Below are positions 1 through 8,669 of a stretch of DNA of 64,000 bases, one piece after another. The notes beneath the pieces are model-generated. The model saw only the letters and a program-made list of their open reading frames with translations. It searched no databases and was not told the origin of the DNA. The DNA lies in assembly GCF_020554845.1 (NCBI RefSeq), contig NZ_JAJCIA010000014.1:31479-95478 (forward strand), written 5' to 3'. How positions within the stretch are numbered: position 1 is the stretch's first letter; the number at the start of each line of letters is the position of its first letter. The position numbers and the translations under genes are program-made. The stretch is from Blautia faecis. Its GTDB lineage: Bacteria; Bacillota; Clostridia; Lachnospirales; Lachnospiraceae.

Positions 1-1089
1 GGTACCCAGTGCTTCGTTGACATCATCCAGTTTGGCAGAACCAAGAACTTCATACTCCCGGCCAGGCTGAATCTCACGGATCGGTTCTTCCTCATCTTCG
101 TCATATTCATCACGGATTTCACCTACGATTTCCTCCAAAAGATCCTCAAGAGTGACAAGACCGGCAGTGGAGCCGTATTCGTCGAGAACGATTGCAAGGT
201 TTACGGAAGCTTTTCTCATTTCCATCATAAGATCTGTGGTACGCTTATATTCATAAGTGAAATAAGGCTCACGGAGAATCTTACGGATAGAAAACGGTTC
301 ATTTTCCGGATAGAGAAGAAGATCTTTAATATTGATAATTCCAATCACATTGTCTGTGTTATCCTCATAAACAGGAAAACGGGTGTGCATATCTTCTTTG
401 AAAATATCCATAAGTTCCTGATAAGTGGAATCCACGTCAATAAAAGTCATGTCAATTCTGGGAATCATTACATCTTTGGCAGCAGAATCACCGAAATCAA
501 ACACATTGTAGATCATCTGCTTTTCTTCCCGCTCAATAACACCGTTTTCCTGCCCTACATTTACCATAGAACGAAGCTCATGTTCTGTGATGGTGTCTTT
601 CTTCGCATTGGGGTCAACACGAAGGAGAAAAAGAATGCCGTTAGCCAGTTTTCCCACAATGTAAATAACCGGGGTCAGTACTGTCATAAGCGCATATATA
701 GGTCTGGCATAGGTGAGCGCCAGATCATCCGCTTTCAGTGTGGCAATGGTCTTCGGGGTGATCTCGCCAAACAGAAGTACCAGCAATGTCATAACGCCGG
801 TAGCCACGCCGATATACATGCTTCCAAATACTTTCATGGTAAAAGTGGTAGCAAGGGAAGAGGCTGCAATGTTTACAATGTTGTTTCCGATTAAAATTGT
901 ACTGAGCATTTTTCCAGAATTGGAAATTATTTTCTCCAGGATAATGGCTCGCTTGTTTCCCTGTTCAGCCAGGGAATGGATCCGAATGCGGTTGGCAGCC
1001 GTCATGGATGTCTCCGCAGAGGAAAAGAAGGCGGACAACAGCACCAGAATCAGTATGGTGACCGCCTGTATAGGAACACTTGAATCCAA
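1..1089 (-). CDS. CorC/HlyC-family membrane protein (CNNM plus CBS domains), 3' end missing
   Basis: The reading frame is open across the whole 363 codons from a TTG at 1089 to the window edge, so the C-terminus lies outside. A good ribosome site (AAAGGAG) stands upstream of the TTG. The N-terminus is a hydrophobic helix followed by SSAETSMTAANRIR, the hallmark of the DUF21/CNNM membrane domain. The CBS pair should occupy roughly residues 200-320. It is followed by an acidic stretch (DEYDEDEEEP) and then EYEVLGSAKLDDVNEALG at the window edge, which starts the CorC_HlyC transporter-associated domain. Family members are linked to Mg2+/Co2+ efflux or resistance; the old name hemolysin is not evidence of lysis. 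The start is inferred from the RBS and the membrane-domain match. Family call firm, substrate unknown. Confidence 0.85.
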   Translation of the reverse strand, partial: MDSSVPIQAVTILILVLLSAFFSSAETSMTAANRIRIHSLAEQGNKRAIILEKIISNSGKMLSTILIGNNIVNIAASSLATTFTMKVFGSMYIGVATGVMTLLVLLFGEITPKTIATLKADDLALTYARPIYALMTVLTPVIYIVGKLANGILFLLRVDPNAKKDTITEHELRSMVNVGQENGVIEREEKQMIYNVFDFGDSAAKDVMIPRIDMTFIDVDSTYQELMDIFKEDMHTRFPVYEDNTDNVIGIINIKDLLLYPENEPFSIRKILREPYFTYEYKRTTDLMMEMRKASVNLAIVLDEYGSTAGLVTLEDLLEEIVGEIRDEYDEDEEEPIREIQPGREYEVLGSAKLDDVNEALGT

Positions 1090-1208
1090 ACTATATTCAC
1101 TCCTTTTTTTATGTATTAAAAAGAATATACATGATTCAGGCTTAAAATGCAAGGAAAAAGCATTTGAATTGTTACTGTTCCTGGTAACGTTCCGCGAGGT
1201 GTTTTTTT

Positions 1209-1336
1209 GTGAACAAAGTTCACAGAAAACCTGAAAATTAAGTTTGCGCAGCAAACGCTACTTCTTGTGCTTGTCACAAGAAGGTTCGTTTTTCTGTGCA
1301 TCGCGAAGCGCGTTACTGGTCACGGAATGAACAGTA
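1209..1336. repeat. Cluster of four short intergenic palindromes
   Basis: Four hairpin-capable palindromes follow one another in the non-coding stretch upstream of the CorC gene: GTGAAC/GTTCAC (1209-1223), AGTTTGC/GCAAACG (1241-1257), CTTCTTGTG/CACAAGAAG (1261-1283) and GTTACTG..TCA/TGA.CAGTAC (1312-1336). Relatives of the last occur at 36791-36819 and 46462-46488. The rest of the 1090-1820 gap holds a MITE-like repeat and no convincing gene. Confidence 0.5.
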
Positions 1337-1606
1337 CTTTGAGTTTATGGATTGCGAAAAGTAACGAAAAAAGTGGAATTAGGGGTGTCGAAAAAAGAAG
1401 AACTGTGTTATAATTCAGTTCGGTAAAAAAATAAATTATTACAAAATATTTACAAAAGAGTAAAGATTTGATATAGTGTAGGTTAAGGGCTGAATAACTA
1501 CTGTGAATCACAGTGTGAAAATTCACCTGTTTATAATTTTAGATTGATTTTGGACAGTTGTACTGCCTTTGGATTATATAGATTTTATGATTGATGTGGA
1601 TTTGGC

Positions 1607-1770
1607 TAGAGCGTGTTTGAAAAAGGCTTTCTGCAAGATGTGCGTCACAATTTGTGGGAGATTTCGCTCGGATGAGGGCGCCGTAGCGGGCTACGGCAAC
1701 CGAATTCGGGTGAAATCTCCCGCAAAGTGGGGCGTGCAGATTGCGGGAATGATTTTTCAAACAGGCTCTA
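1607..1770. repeat. MITE-like palindromic repeat, full copy
   Basis: This 164-bp element begins with AGAGCGTGTTTGAAAAA and ends with the reverse complement of AGAGCCTGTTTGAAAAA, each flanked by TA. Its two halves are imperfect inverted copies that meet at a GC-rich centre (GTAGCGGGCTAC). Short ORFs on both strands here only reflect the palindrome. Related or deleted copies are at 4391, 11145, 27540, 32136 and 63949. The TA flank and terminal inverted repeats resemble Tc1/mariner/IS630-type MITEs, which is inference; no transposase is in the window. Confidence 0.75.
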
Positions 1771-1820
1771 GGGATGTGGGCAGTTACATTTAATATACAT
1801 ATTACGACAGAGGTGCCAGG

Positions 1821-3953
1821 ATGAAAAAGAAGAAAAACGTTATGTACAGAAAAAGCGTATCATTACTTGCGGCAGCTGCGATGACAGCAGTACTTATGAC
1901 TGGACAGGTTTATCCAGTAGCTGCATGGGGGCAGAATACAGAGACCAGACTTGAGAAATCCAGTCTGATTCCGGATAATATCACAATCGATCAGCCAGTT
2001 GCTCTTTCGGAAGTGGCATTGCCCAAGAGTGATTATGGAACGCTTTCCTGGGCAGATGATTCATATATACCGGATAAAAGAGTGCAGACCTGCGAAGTAG
2101 TATTTAAACCAGCAGCAGACGTGGATCTTTCTTATATTTCCGGATGGGATTCTGAGAAAAAAGTTGTGAAAGGTAAGATCACAGTTGTTGTCAGCAGCAT
2201 AGAAGAGAGTTCTGAAGATCAGCCTTCTGATACTGCTGCAGATGTGGAAACAGGTGATGAGAGCAGTGAAGCATCTGTCCCGGATGACACAACTTCTGAC
2301 AATAAAGATACAGATATAAAATCTGATGATGAGGCAGTTCCAGGTGAGAATCAGCAGAATGATTCAGAAACTTCAGGAAAGACAGAAGATCAGACTGAGA
2401 ATGCGGAAAACAAGCAGAACAGTGAAGCAGATAAAAAAGAAGAAACCATCGAGAGCACTCCTGCTTCTAATGAAGCAAAATCTGAAGACAACACCGAAGC
2501 TGCTGCGGGAATTACAACCCCGGCAGAAAAAACAGAAGTAGCGGCTCCTGCAATGGAAGAAACTGTAGATTTTGAAGATATTCAGGAGGAAGCAGCAGAA
2601 GAGTCAAAAGCTGATACAAGTTCAGATACAGCTGCAGAAGAGTCAAAAGCTGATACAGGTTCAGATACAGCCGCAGATAGCATAGAGAGTACAAATTCTG
2701 ATAATGTGCAGACCGCAGATTCTTCAGATGATACTGGAAAACTGAACGAAACTTTTGGTGAGGTGATGCCTGGTGCTACCATTCTTGATGGTACAGGGGA
2801 TTCTGGAAAAAATGAGAACACAGAAGAGAAAAAAGATACCACAGATACAACAGACACCACGGATGTAAAAGACACAACAGACCCTACAGAGGATGACCAG
2901 AAAAATATATTTGATAATCCTCTTGACTTTACCACAGCGGATACAAGACCGGCAACTGCTGAGGACGATCTCACAGAAGAAGAGCAGGCTGCAAGGGCTG
3001 CTCAGAATCATAGTTGTGAGGGAATTTCTGTATCAGGCATAGATCTTCCCTGGTATGTCCAGTTCCAGGTGACCAGTGGTGAAAATTACGAATTTAAAAA
3101 TGAAGATAATGCTACGATCTTCCAATCCTATGAATTTAAATTATGGGATCTGAAGAATAATACAGAGTATGAAATTCCGGATGGACAGTATGTAAGCGTA
3201 ACGATTCCTGTCAAAGAAGGATATAAATATTCGATTGAGCATCTTCTTGATAATGGTGCGACAGAGACCATTATTCCCAGTGTAAACGGAAGCACCATGG
3301 TATTCAGCACACATTCTTTCAGCCCGTTTGGAATTGCAGGTTTTCGTCCAATCGTAGGAGAGGACATTGCAAATGGAGCGTATGGCGATGGAAGTACACC
3401 AACTCCTACACCTACTGTGACGATCAGTGGAACACCTACCCCGTCTCCATCTGTGACCGGAGCTGGTACGAATGGAACAAATGGATCCGGAACGGGTAAA
3501 ACGGATAGCAATAGCGGAAATGAAACTGGTGGAAATACAGGTGATTCAAATGGAATCAGCAATGGAAATACAAATGGCTCTTCCAATGGGACTTCAGGAA
3601 CCGGAAATGGTGGTTCTTCATCTGGTACCGGAAGCTCTGACGGCAGTGACAATTCCGGAACCAGCAATACACCAGGTGTGGCATCTGATGGAACTATAAA
3701 TTCTGGCACAACAGATGGCAGTTCTTCAAATGGAACAGGTTCCAGTACAAATGCGGGACAGACTGCAGGAAACACTACAGGCAACACTGCAGGAAATACG
3801 GCTGCTACCTCAAACGGAAATAACGGTCAGAGTCAGACCTCAAATGCAGTAAAAACTGGTGACAACACCATGATCCTTCCCTTTGTGATCCTTGTGATCG
3901 CTGCAGCCGCTGTGATCATTATTGTGATTATTGTCCGCAAAAAGAAAAGATAA
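1821..3953 (+). CDS. Large acidic cell-surface protein with sortase-like C-terminal anchor
   Basis: The 710-residue product starts with a signal peptide (KKKK, hydrophobic core, cleavage probably near residue 35). A short folded domain (about 36-135) leads into a very acidic Asp/Glu/Ser/Thr-rich region (about 136-370), which includes a duplicated 13-residue unit and a run of DTTDTTDT. A second folded domain lies at about 390-510, with the motif THSFSPFGIAG often seen in Firmicute surface proteins. A Gly/Ser/Asn/Thr linker follows. The end is VKTGD, a hydrophobic helix and RKKKR, which reads as a degenerate LPXTG sorting signal. It is preceded by AGAGGTG. Function unknown; an adhesin or wall-spanning scaffold is plausible but unproven. 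Confidence 0.8.
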   Translation: MKKKKNVMYRKSVSLLAAAAMTAVLMTGQVYPVAAWGQNTETRLEKSSLIPDNITIDQPVALSEVALPKSDYGTLSWADDSYIPDKRVQTCEVVFKPAADVDLSYISGWDSEKKVVKGKITVVVSSIEESSEDQPSDTAADVETGDESSEASVPDDTTSDNKDTDIKSDDEAVPGENQQNDSETSGKTEDQTENAENKQNSEADKKEETIESTPASNEAKSEDNTEAAAGITTPAEKTEVAAPAMEETVDFEDIQEEAAEESKADTSSDTAAEESKADTGSDTAADSIESTNSDNVQTADSSDDTGKLNETFGEVMPGATILDGTGDSGKNENTEEKKDTTDTTDTTDVKDTTDPTEDDQKNIFDNPLDFTTADTRPATAEDDLTEEEQAARAAQNHSCEGISVSGIDLPWYVQFQVTSGENYEFKNEDNATIFQSYEFKLWDLKNNTEYEIPDGQYVSVTIPVKEGYKYSIEHLLDNGATETIIPSVNGSTMVFSTHSFSPFGIAGFRPIVGEDIANGAYGDGSTPTPTPTVTISGTPTPSPSVTGAGTNGTNGSGTGKTDSNSGNETGGNTGDSNGISNGNTNGSSNGTSGTGNGGSSSGTGSSDGSDNSGTSNTPGVASDGTINSGTTDGSSSNGTGSSTNAGQTAGNTTGNTAGNTAATSNGNNGQSQTSNAVKTGDNTMILPFVILVIAAAAVIIIVIIVRKKKR
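2595..2672 (+). repeat. Tandem 39-bp duplication inside the surface-protein gene
   Basis: Two adjacent 39-bp units, nearly identical, encode the 13-residue unit AEESKADTSSDTA and its variant. They lie in the disordered acidic stalk, where length variation would be tolerated. Confidence 0.7.
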
Positions 3954-4004
3954 AGCAGACAGGATAATTAAAACGGACATTCATAATCCATGAATAACGA
4001 AGCC

Positions 4005-4041
4005 AGCCCTTCCATATATTACATATGGGAGGGCTGTTTTT
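4005..4041 (+). terminator. Rho-independent terminator overlapping the next gene's RBS
   Basis: The 13-bp stem AGCCCTTCCATAT / ATATGGGAGGGCT has one wobble pair and is followed by GTTTTTAT. The right arm contains the GGGAGGG that serves as ribosome site of the ATG at 4042, so folding would both end the upstream transcript and hide the downstream start. Confidence 0.75.
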
Positions 4042-4392
4042 ATGAAAGTAAAAGTCATTTTAAAATCTTTACTTTTTTCCTATGCAGTTACCGGAGCGTT
4101 TCTTTTGCTTCTGGCATTCCTTTTATTCCAGTTTGACCTGGGAGAAAAGCCTGTGTCAGCAGGAATTGTAGCTGTGTATATTTTGTCCTGTTTTTCAGGA
4201 GGCTTCATGTCAGGAAAAATTCTGCGCAAAGATAAGTATTTATGGGGAATTCTGGTAGGGGCTTTTTACTATTTGCTTTTGATTACAGTATCTTTTGTAG
4301 TGCAGGGAAAATGGGAAATGAGTCTGGTACATGCAGTAACTACTTTTTTTATGTGTCTGGGTGGTGGTGCTCTTGGTGGGATGTTGTCTTAG
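4042..4392 (+). CDS. TIGR04086-family small membrane protein
   Basis: The 116-residue protein has four predicted membrane helices and Gly-rich turns (SCFSGGFMSGK, FMCLGGGALGGML). Size, topology and these turns match the TIGR04086 family, an uncharacterised Clostridia membrane protein that I recall as commonly sitting near SCIFF and Sec genes. The start follows GGGAGGG within the preceding terminator. The stop codon TAG is built from the first bases of a MITE-like repeat, so the original C-terminus may have been slightly altered by that insertion. Role unknown; link to SCIFF or protein export is suggested only by position. Confidence 0.7.
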   Translation: MKVKVILKSLLFSYAVTGAFLLLLAFLLFQFDLGEKPVSAGIVAVYILSCFSGGFMSGKILRKDKYLWGILVGAFYYLLLITVSFVVQGKWEMSLVHAVTTFFMCLGGGALGGMLS

Positions 4393-4440
4393 AGCGTGTT
4401 TGAGAAATCATTCCCGCATTTTTTGAAAAGATTCGCACTC
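4391..4440. repeat. MITE-like repeat, single-ended partial copy
   Basis: AGAGCGTGTTTGAGAAATCATTCCCGCA matches the inward-reading right end of the full copy at 1607-1770. The other end has decayed or is missing (ATTCGCACTCTG only loosely fits). The flanking TA forms part of the upstream gene's TAG stop. Confidence 0.6.
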
Positions 4441-4457
4441 TGTCCAATAAAAAATGC

Positions 4458-4486
4458 TTTAAAAATAAAAAAAAATATGATATACT
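4458..4486 (+). promoter_or_regulatory. Sigma-A promoter for scfA
   Basis: TTTAAA (4458-4463), a 17-bp A-rich spacer, and TATACT (4481-4486) lie 35 bp before the scfA start. The A-tract in the spacer is typical of strong Firmicute promoters. Confidence 0.65.
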
Positions 4487-4520
4487 AGGCAAAGATTATA
4501 TACATAAGGAGGCTAATACT

Positions 4521-4661
4521 ATGCAGCATATCAAAACATTAAATACAAAGAACCTGCAGAACACTGTAAAGAAAGGCGGCTGCGGCGAGTGCCAGACATC
4601 ATGTCAGTCCGCATGCAAGACATCCTGTACAGTAGGAAACCAGAGCTGCGAGAACAAATAA
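4521..4661 (+). CDS. scfA: SCIFF peptide (six cysteines in forty-five), RiPP precursor
   Basis: This 46-residue peptide reads MQHIKTLNTKNL at its start, then carries six cysteines at positions 21, 24, 28, 32, 36 and 43, interspersed with Ser and Thr. That length and spacing define the SCIFF family, whose cysteines are cross-linked by thioether bonds to nearby residues by the adjacent radical-SAM maturase. The RBS AAGGAGG sits 7 bases upstream. It is followed by a hairpin and then scfB. SCIFF is nearly universal in Clostridia but its cellular role is not settled. Recognition is strong because both precursor and maturase are present in the expected order. Confidence 0.95.
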   Translation: MQHIKTLNTKNLQNTVKKGGCGECQTSCQSACKTSCTVGNQSCENK

Positions 4662-4684
4662 GTCGGGCAACTGGAAACGTATGT

Positions 4685-4710
4685 AAGCAGCGGTGTAAAA
4701 GCCGCTGCTT
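4685..4710 (+). terminator. Intercistronic hairpin between scfA and scfB
   Basis: AAGCAGCGG and CCGCTGCTT form a 9-bp stem around an 8-base loop, followed by ATTC and not a clear T-run. It is likely a partial terminator or RNA-stabilising stem that would allow much more scfA than scfB message, a common arrangement for peptide and enzyme. Confidence 0.55.
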
Positions 4711-4747
4711 ATTCATGCAATAGGAAAGAATGAAAGGATATACTAAC

Positions 4748-6115
4748 ATGAGTCTGATTCACCGTTATCAGAACAATGGCTACAACATCGTGCTGGACAT
4801 CAACAGCGGATGTATCCATGTTGTGGATGAAGTGACCTACGAAGTACTTCCTTATATGGAAGAAGGTCTGGACACAGCTGCCATTGTAGGAAAACTGGGA
4901 GATCAGTTTTCAGAAGAAGATATTAAGACATCAGTGGCAGAGTGTGAGAAGCTGAAAGCCGATGGCATGCTTTTCACCAGAGATGTATATGAGAATGCTA
5001 TTGATACATTTACCAAGAACCGTCAGACAGTGGTAAAAGCGCTCTGTCTGCACATCGCCCATGATTGTAACCTTGCCTGTCGCTACTGCTTTGCAGAAGA
5101 AGGAGAGTACCACGGAAGACGAGCTCTCATGTCTTTTGAGGTAGGGAAGAAGGCACTGGATTTCCTGATCGCTAATTCAGGCTCCAGACACAATCTGGAG
5201 GTGGATTTCTTTGGCGGCGAGCCGCTTATGAACTGGCAGGTTGTTAAGGACCTGGTAGCATACGGCCGTGAGCAGGAGAAAATCCACAATAAAAAATTCC
5301 GTTTTACCCTTACTACCAACGGTGTTCTGCTGAACGATGAGGTAATGGAATTCTGCAACAAAGAGATGGGAAATGTGGTCCTCAGTATTGATGGCCGTAA
5401 GGAAGTTCACGATTTTATGCGCCCATTCCGCAAAGGGGCAGGAAGCTATGATCTGATTCTTCCGAAGTTTCAGAAATTTGCAGAGTCCCGTAACCAGGAC
5501 AAGTATTATGTAAGAGGAACCTTCACTCATCATAATCTTGATTTCTCCCAGGATGTTCTTCATCTTGCAGACCTTGGATTCAAGCAGATTTCTGTAGAGC
5601 CTGTAGTGGCAGATCCATCTGAGGAGTACGCACTTCGGGAGGAAGACCTGCCGAAGATCATGGAAGAATACGACCTTCTTGCGAAAGAGATGATAAAACG
5701 CGAGAAAGAAGGCAAAGGTTTTAATTTCTTCCATTTCATGATCGACCTTACCGGTGGCCCTTGTGTATACAAGAGACTTTCCGGATGCGGAAGCGGCACA
5801 GAATATCTTGCCGTAACTCCATGGGGGGATTTCTACCCATGCCACCAGTTTGTTGGGGAAGAAGAATATCTGATGGGAAATGTGGATGAAGGGATTACGA
5901 GACCTGACATCCAGAAGGATTTCGGATGCTGCAATGTTTACACCAAGCCAGCCTGCAAGGATTGTTTTGCAAGATTCTACTGCAGTGGCGGATGCGCAGC
6001 AAACGGATATCATGCCCATAAGGATATCAGAAGCAATTATGAAATCGGATGCGAGCTCCAGAGGAAGCGTGTGGAGTGCGCCATCATGATAAAAGCTGCA
6101 CTGGCAGAAGACTGA
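4748..6115 (+). CDS. scfB: SCIFF maturase, radical SAM/SPASM thioether synthase
   Basis: The 455-residue enzyme installs Cys thioether links on the SCIFF peptide using S-adenosylmethionine and iron-sulfur clusters. An N-terminal peptide-recognition region (IVLDINSGCIHVVD) precedes the radical-SAM cluster motif CNLACRYC, giving CX3CX2C near residue 105. A C-terminal SPASM region carries many cysteines (GCGSGTEYLAVTPWGDFYPC, then FGCCNVYTKPACKDC and FYCSGGC) for auxiliary clusters. The ATG at 4748 is chosen over 4730 because AAAGGA is properly spaced and MSLIHRYQNNGYNIV matches the family start. It lies 86 bases after scfA. Confidence 0.95.
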   Translation: MSLIHRYQNNGYNIVLDINSGCIHVVDEVTYEVLPYMEEGLDTAAIVGKLGDQFSEEDIKTSVAECEKLKADGMLFTRDVYENAIDTFTKNRQTVVKALCLHIAHDCNLACRYCFAEEGEYHGRRALMSFEVGKKALDFLIANSGSRHNLEVDFFGGEPLMNWQVVKDLVAYGREQEKIHNKKFRFTLTTNGVLLNDEVMEFCNKEMGNVVLSIDGRKEVHDFMRPFRKGAGSYDLILPKFQKFAESRNQDKYYVRGTFTHHNLDFSQDVLHLADLGFKQISVEPVVADPSEEYALREEDLPKIMEEYDLLAKEMIKREKEGKGFNFFHFMIDLTGGPCVYKRLSGCGSGTEYLAVTPWGDFYPCHQFVGEEEYLMGNVDEGITRPDIQKDFGCCNVYTKPACKDCFARFYCSGGCAANGYHAHKDIRSNYEIGCELQRKRVECAIMIKAALAED

Positions 6116-6188
6116 TAGCACTTCGCCAGCTGCGAAGATTTCTGTCAGTCCCTGCTTTTGCGAAAAACAAAAAAGAAGGGACAGAACA

Positions 6189-8615
6189 ATGAAAAAATCA
6201 AGAGGTATCTTAGTCCTGATCCTGACTGCCATCGTTACCGTGTTCTTCTGCTATACGGCTGCTGTAGGCATTGGCCCTACAGGAACCGGTGCTATGAAGA
6301 ATATCAAGACCGGACTTGATCTGGCTGGTGGTGTCAGCATTACATATCAGGCAAAGGACAGTAACCCAAGCAGTGAAGACATGAGTGATACTGTGTACAA
6401 GCTGCAGAAACGTGTTGAGCAGTACAGTACAGAGGCTCAGGTATATCAGGAAGGATCTGACCGTATCAATGTAGAGATTCCTGGTGTAACAGATGCAAAT
6501 GCTATTCTGGAAGAACTTGGCCAGCCAGGTTCCCTGTGCTTTATCACACAGCAGGATGAGGATGGAAACGCAAATTTCCAGGCAGATTCCAGCAGCGAGA
6601 CCGGATACTCTCTGGCAAGAAGTCTTGACGAGATCCGTGCAGCCGGCTCTGTGGTTTTGGAAGGTACAGATGTGGCAGATGCTACAGGCGGTGCAATCCA
6701 GCAGCAGAATTCCAGCAGCAGAGAGTACGTGGTAGATCTGACTCTTACAGACGAGGGAAAAACAAAATTCGCAGAGGCAACTCAGAACAATGTTGGAAAA
6801 CAGATCGCGATTATCTATGACAACGGCGTATTAAGCGCTCCAAGAGTAAATGAAGCCATCACAGGCGGTAAGGCACAGATCAGTGGTATGGAAAGTGTTG
6901 AGAGAGCACAGGAGCTTGCTTCCTATATCCGTATCGGATCCCTGAGCCTTGAACTGACAGAGCTTCGTTCCAGCGTTGTAGCTGCACAGCTCGGTGAAGA
7001 AGCAATCTCCACCAGCCTTATTGCAGGTCTGATCGGTCTGATCATCGTAATTCTGTTTATGATCATCGCTTACCGTGTACCTGGTGCAGTTGCAGGCCTT
7101 TCCCTGATTTTCTACACAGCGACCATTCTGCTTACCTTAAATGCATTTGACATTACCCTTACGCTTCCGGGTATTGCAGGTATCATCCTTGGCATTGGTA
7201 TGGCAGTAGATGCGAATGTTATTATTTATGCACGTATCCGTGAGGAAATCGGTACAGGCTCTACCGTAAGATCCGCGATCAAAGCTGGTTTCTCCAAGGC
7301 TTTTTCCGCAATCTTTGACGGAAACATCACAACCCTGATCGCAGCATTCGTTCTGATGTGGCTGGGTACTGGTTCTGTTAAAGGATTTGCATATACACTG
7401 GCACTTGGTATTGTGATTTCCATGTTTACAGCTCTGGTATTTTCCAGACTTGTGATCAATGCATTATATGCAGTTGGCGTTCGCGATGAGAAATTCTATG
7501 GAAAGACTGAAGAGAAGAAAGTCATTAACTTTGTTGGAAAGAGAAGATTATGCTTCACCCTTTCCATTATCCTAATCCTTGCCGGACCAGCCACTATGCT
7601 GATCCACAAGGCTACAGGCGGAAAAGCCCTGAACTACAGCCTTGAGTTTTCAGGTGGTACTTCTACCAATGTCACCTTTAACGAAGATATGGACATTAAG
7701 ACCATTGATTCTGAGGTTACACCTGTAGTGGAAGAGGTTACAGGAGATAAGAATGTACAGCCTACTAAGGTTGTTGGAACAAATCAGGTTATCATCAAGA
7801 CACGTTCCCTGAATCTTGACGAACGTGAGGCACTGAATAAGGCACTTGTTGACAAGTTTGGTGTAGATGAATCTCTGATCCAGGCAGAGAGTATTTCCTC
7901 CACTGTCAGCAACGAAATGAGAAGAGATGCTGTAGTAGCCGTTTTTGTTGCCACTATTTTCATGCTTCTTTACATCTGGTTCCGTTTCAAGGATATCCGT
8001 TTTGCAGGCAGCGCAGTACTTGCACTTCTTCATGATGTTCTTGTTGTCCTTACATTCTATGCGATTTCCAGAATTTCCGTAGGAAATACTTTTATCGCTT
8101 GTATGTTGACTATCGTTGGTTATTCTATCAACGCCACGATCGTTATCTTCGACCGTATCCGTGAGAATCTTCACGGAAGCAAGCGCGTAGATGAGCTCGA
8201 AGAAGTGGTAAATAAGAGTATTACACAGACACTTACCAGAAGTATTTATACTTCCCTTACTACCTTTATCATGGTAGCTGTTCTTTATATCATGGGTGTA
8301 TCTTCCATCCGTGAGTTCGCAGCTCCGCTGATGGTTGGTATTATCTGCGGTGCTTATTCTTCTGTATGCATTACCGGAGCCCTCTGGCTGGTAATGAAAA
8401 AGAAAATTGGCGGCGGACAGGCTCAGACTGTAAAAGCTACAGCTGGTGCTGCTCCGGTTAAACAGTCTGTTTCAAGTGCAAAGGCACCAAGTGCTCCAGC
8501 TGCAAATGGACAGACCCAGCCGAAGAAGAAAAATCGTAAGAGAGTTCAGGAGCGTCTTGCAGCCCAGGAGGCGGCTAAGAATACTGAGAATGGTTCTTCT
8601 GAGGAAGACAGATAA
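6189..8615 (+). CDS. secDF: Protein translocase subunit SecDF (fused)
   Basis: The 808-residue fusion drives late steps of Sec-dependent export using the proton or sodium gradient. SecD occupies about 1-440, with TGLDLAGGVSITYQ, the periplasmic-type P1 region, and membrane segments containing GIGMAVDANVIIYARIREE. SecF follows from about 445 with LNYSLEFSGGTS and GYSINATIVIFDRIREN. Twelve membrane helices are expected. The tail is Lys/Ala/Gln rich. RBS AGAAGGGAC precedes the ATG. Fused SecDF is usual in Firmicutes. It ends at a strong terminator. Confidence 0.95.
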   Translation: MKKSRGILVLILTAIVTVFFCYTAAVGIGPTGTGAMKNIKTGLDLAGGVSITYQAKDSNPSSEDMSDTVYKLQKRVEQYSTEAQVYQEGSDRINVEIPGVTDANAILEELGQPGSLCFITQQDEDGNANFQADSSSETGYSLARSLDEIRAAGSVVLEGTDVADATGGAIQQQNSSSREYVVDLTLTDEGKTKFAEATQNNVGKQIAIIYDNGVLSAPRVNEAITGGKAQISGMESVERAQELASYIRIGSLSLELTELRSSVVAAQLGEEAISTSLIAGLIGLIIVILFMIIAYRVPGAVAGLSLIFYTATILLTLNAFDITLTLPGIAGIILGIGMAVDANVIIYARIREEIGTGSTVRSAIKAGFSKAFSAIFDGNITTLIAAFVLMWLGTGSVKGFAYTLALGIVISMFTALVFSRLVINALYAVGVRDEKFYGKTEEKKVINFVGKRRLCFTLSIILILAGPATMLIHKATGGKALNYSLEFSGGTSTNVTFNEDMDIKTIDSEVTPVVEEVTGDKNVQPTKVVGTNQVIIKTRSLNLDEREALNKALVDKFGVDESLIQAESISSTVSNEMRRDAVVAVFVATIFMLLYIWFRFKDIRFAGSAVLALLHDVLVVLTFYAISRISVGNTFIACMLTIVGYSINATIVIFDRIRENLHGSKRVDELEEVVNKSITQTLTRSIYTSLTTFIMVAVLYIMGVSSIREFAAPLMVGIICGAYSSVCITGALWLVMKKKIGGGQAQTVKATAGAAPVKQSVSSAKAPSAPAANGQTQPKKKNRKRVQERLAAQEAAKNTENGSSEEDR

Positions 8616-8627
8616 TTAAATAAACTT

Positions 8628-8668
8628 AAGCCAGGACAGGTGGAAACATCTGTCCTGGCTTGCTTTTT
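8628..8668 (+). terminator. Rho-independent terminator after secDF
   Basis: A perfect 12-bp stem AAGCCAGGACAG / CTGTCCTGGCTT with a 10-base loop, followed by GCTTTTTAT. Confidence 0.9.
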
Positions 8669-8669
8669 A

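Noticed and set aside
1539..1793. Two overlapping 73-74 residue ORFs on opposite strands
   Set aside because: They lie almost entirely in the palindromic repeat at 1607-1770 and read it from both sides; no ribosome site.
3128..3787. 219-residue minus-strand ORF rich in Pro and Val
   Set aside because: It mirrors the Gly/Ser/Thr repeats of the surface-protein gene; composition is an artefact of that strand.
5177..6232. 351-residue minus-strand ORF
   Set aside because: It is antisense to the certain radical-SAM maturase scfB and has no family signature.
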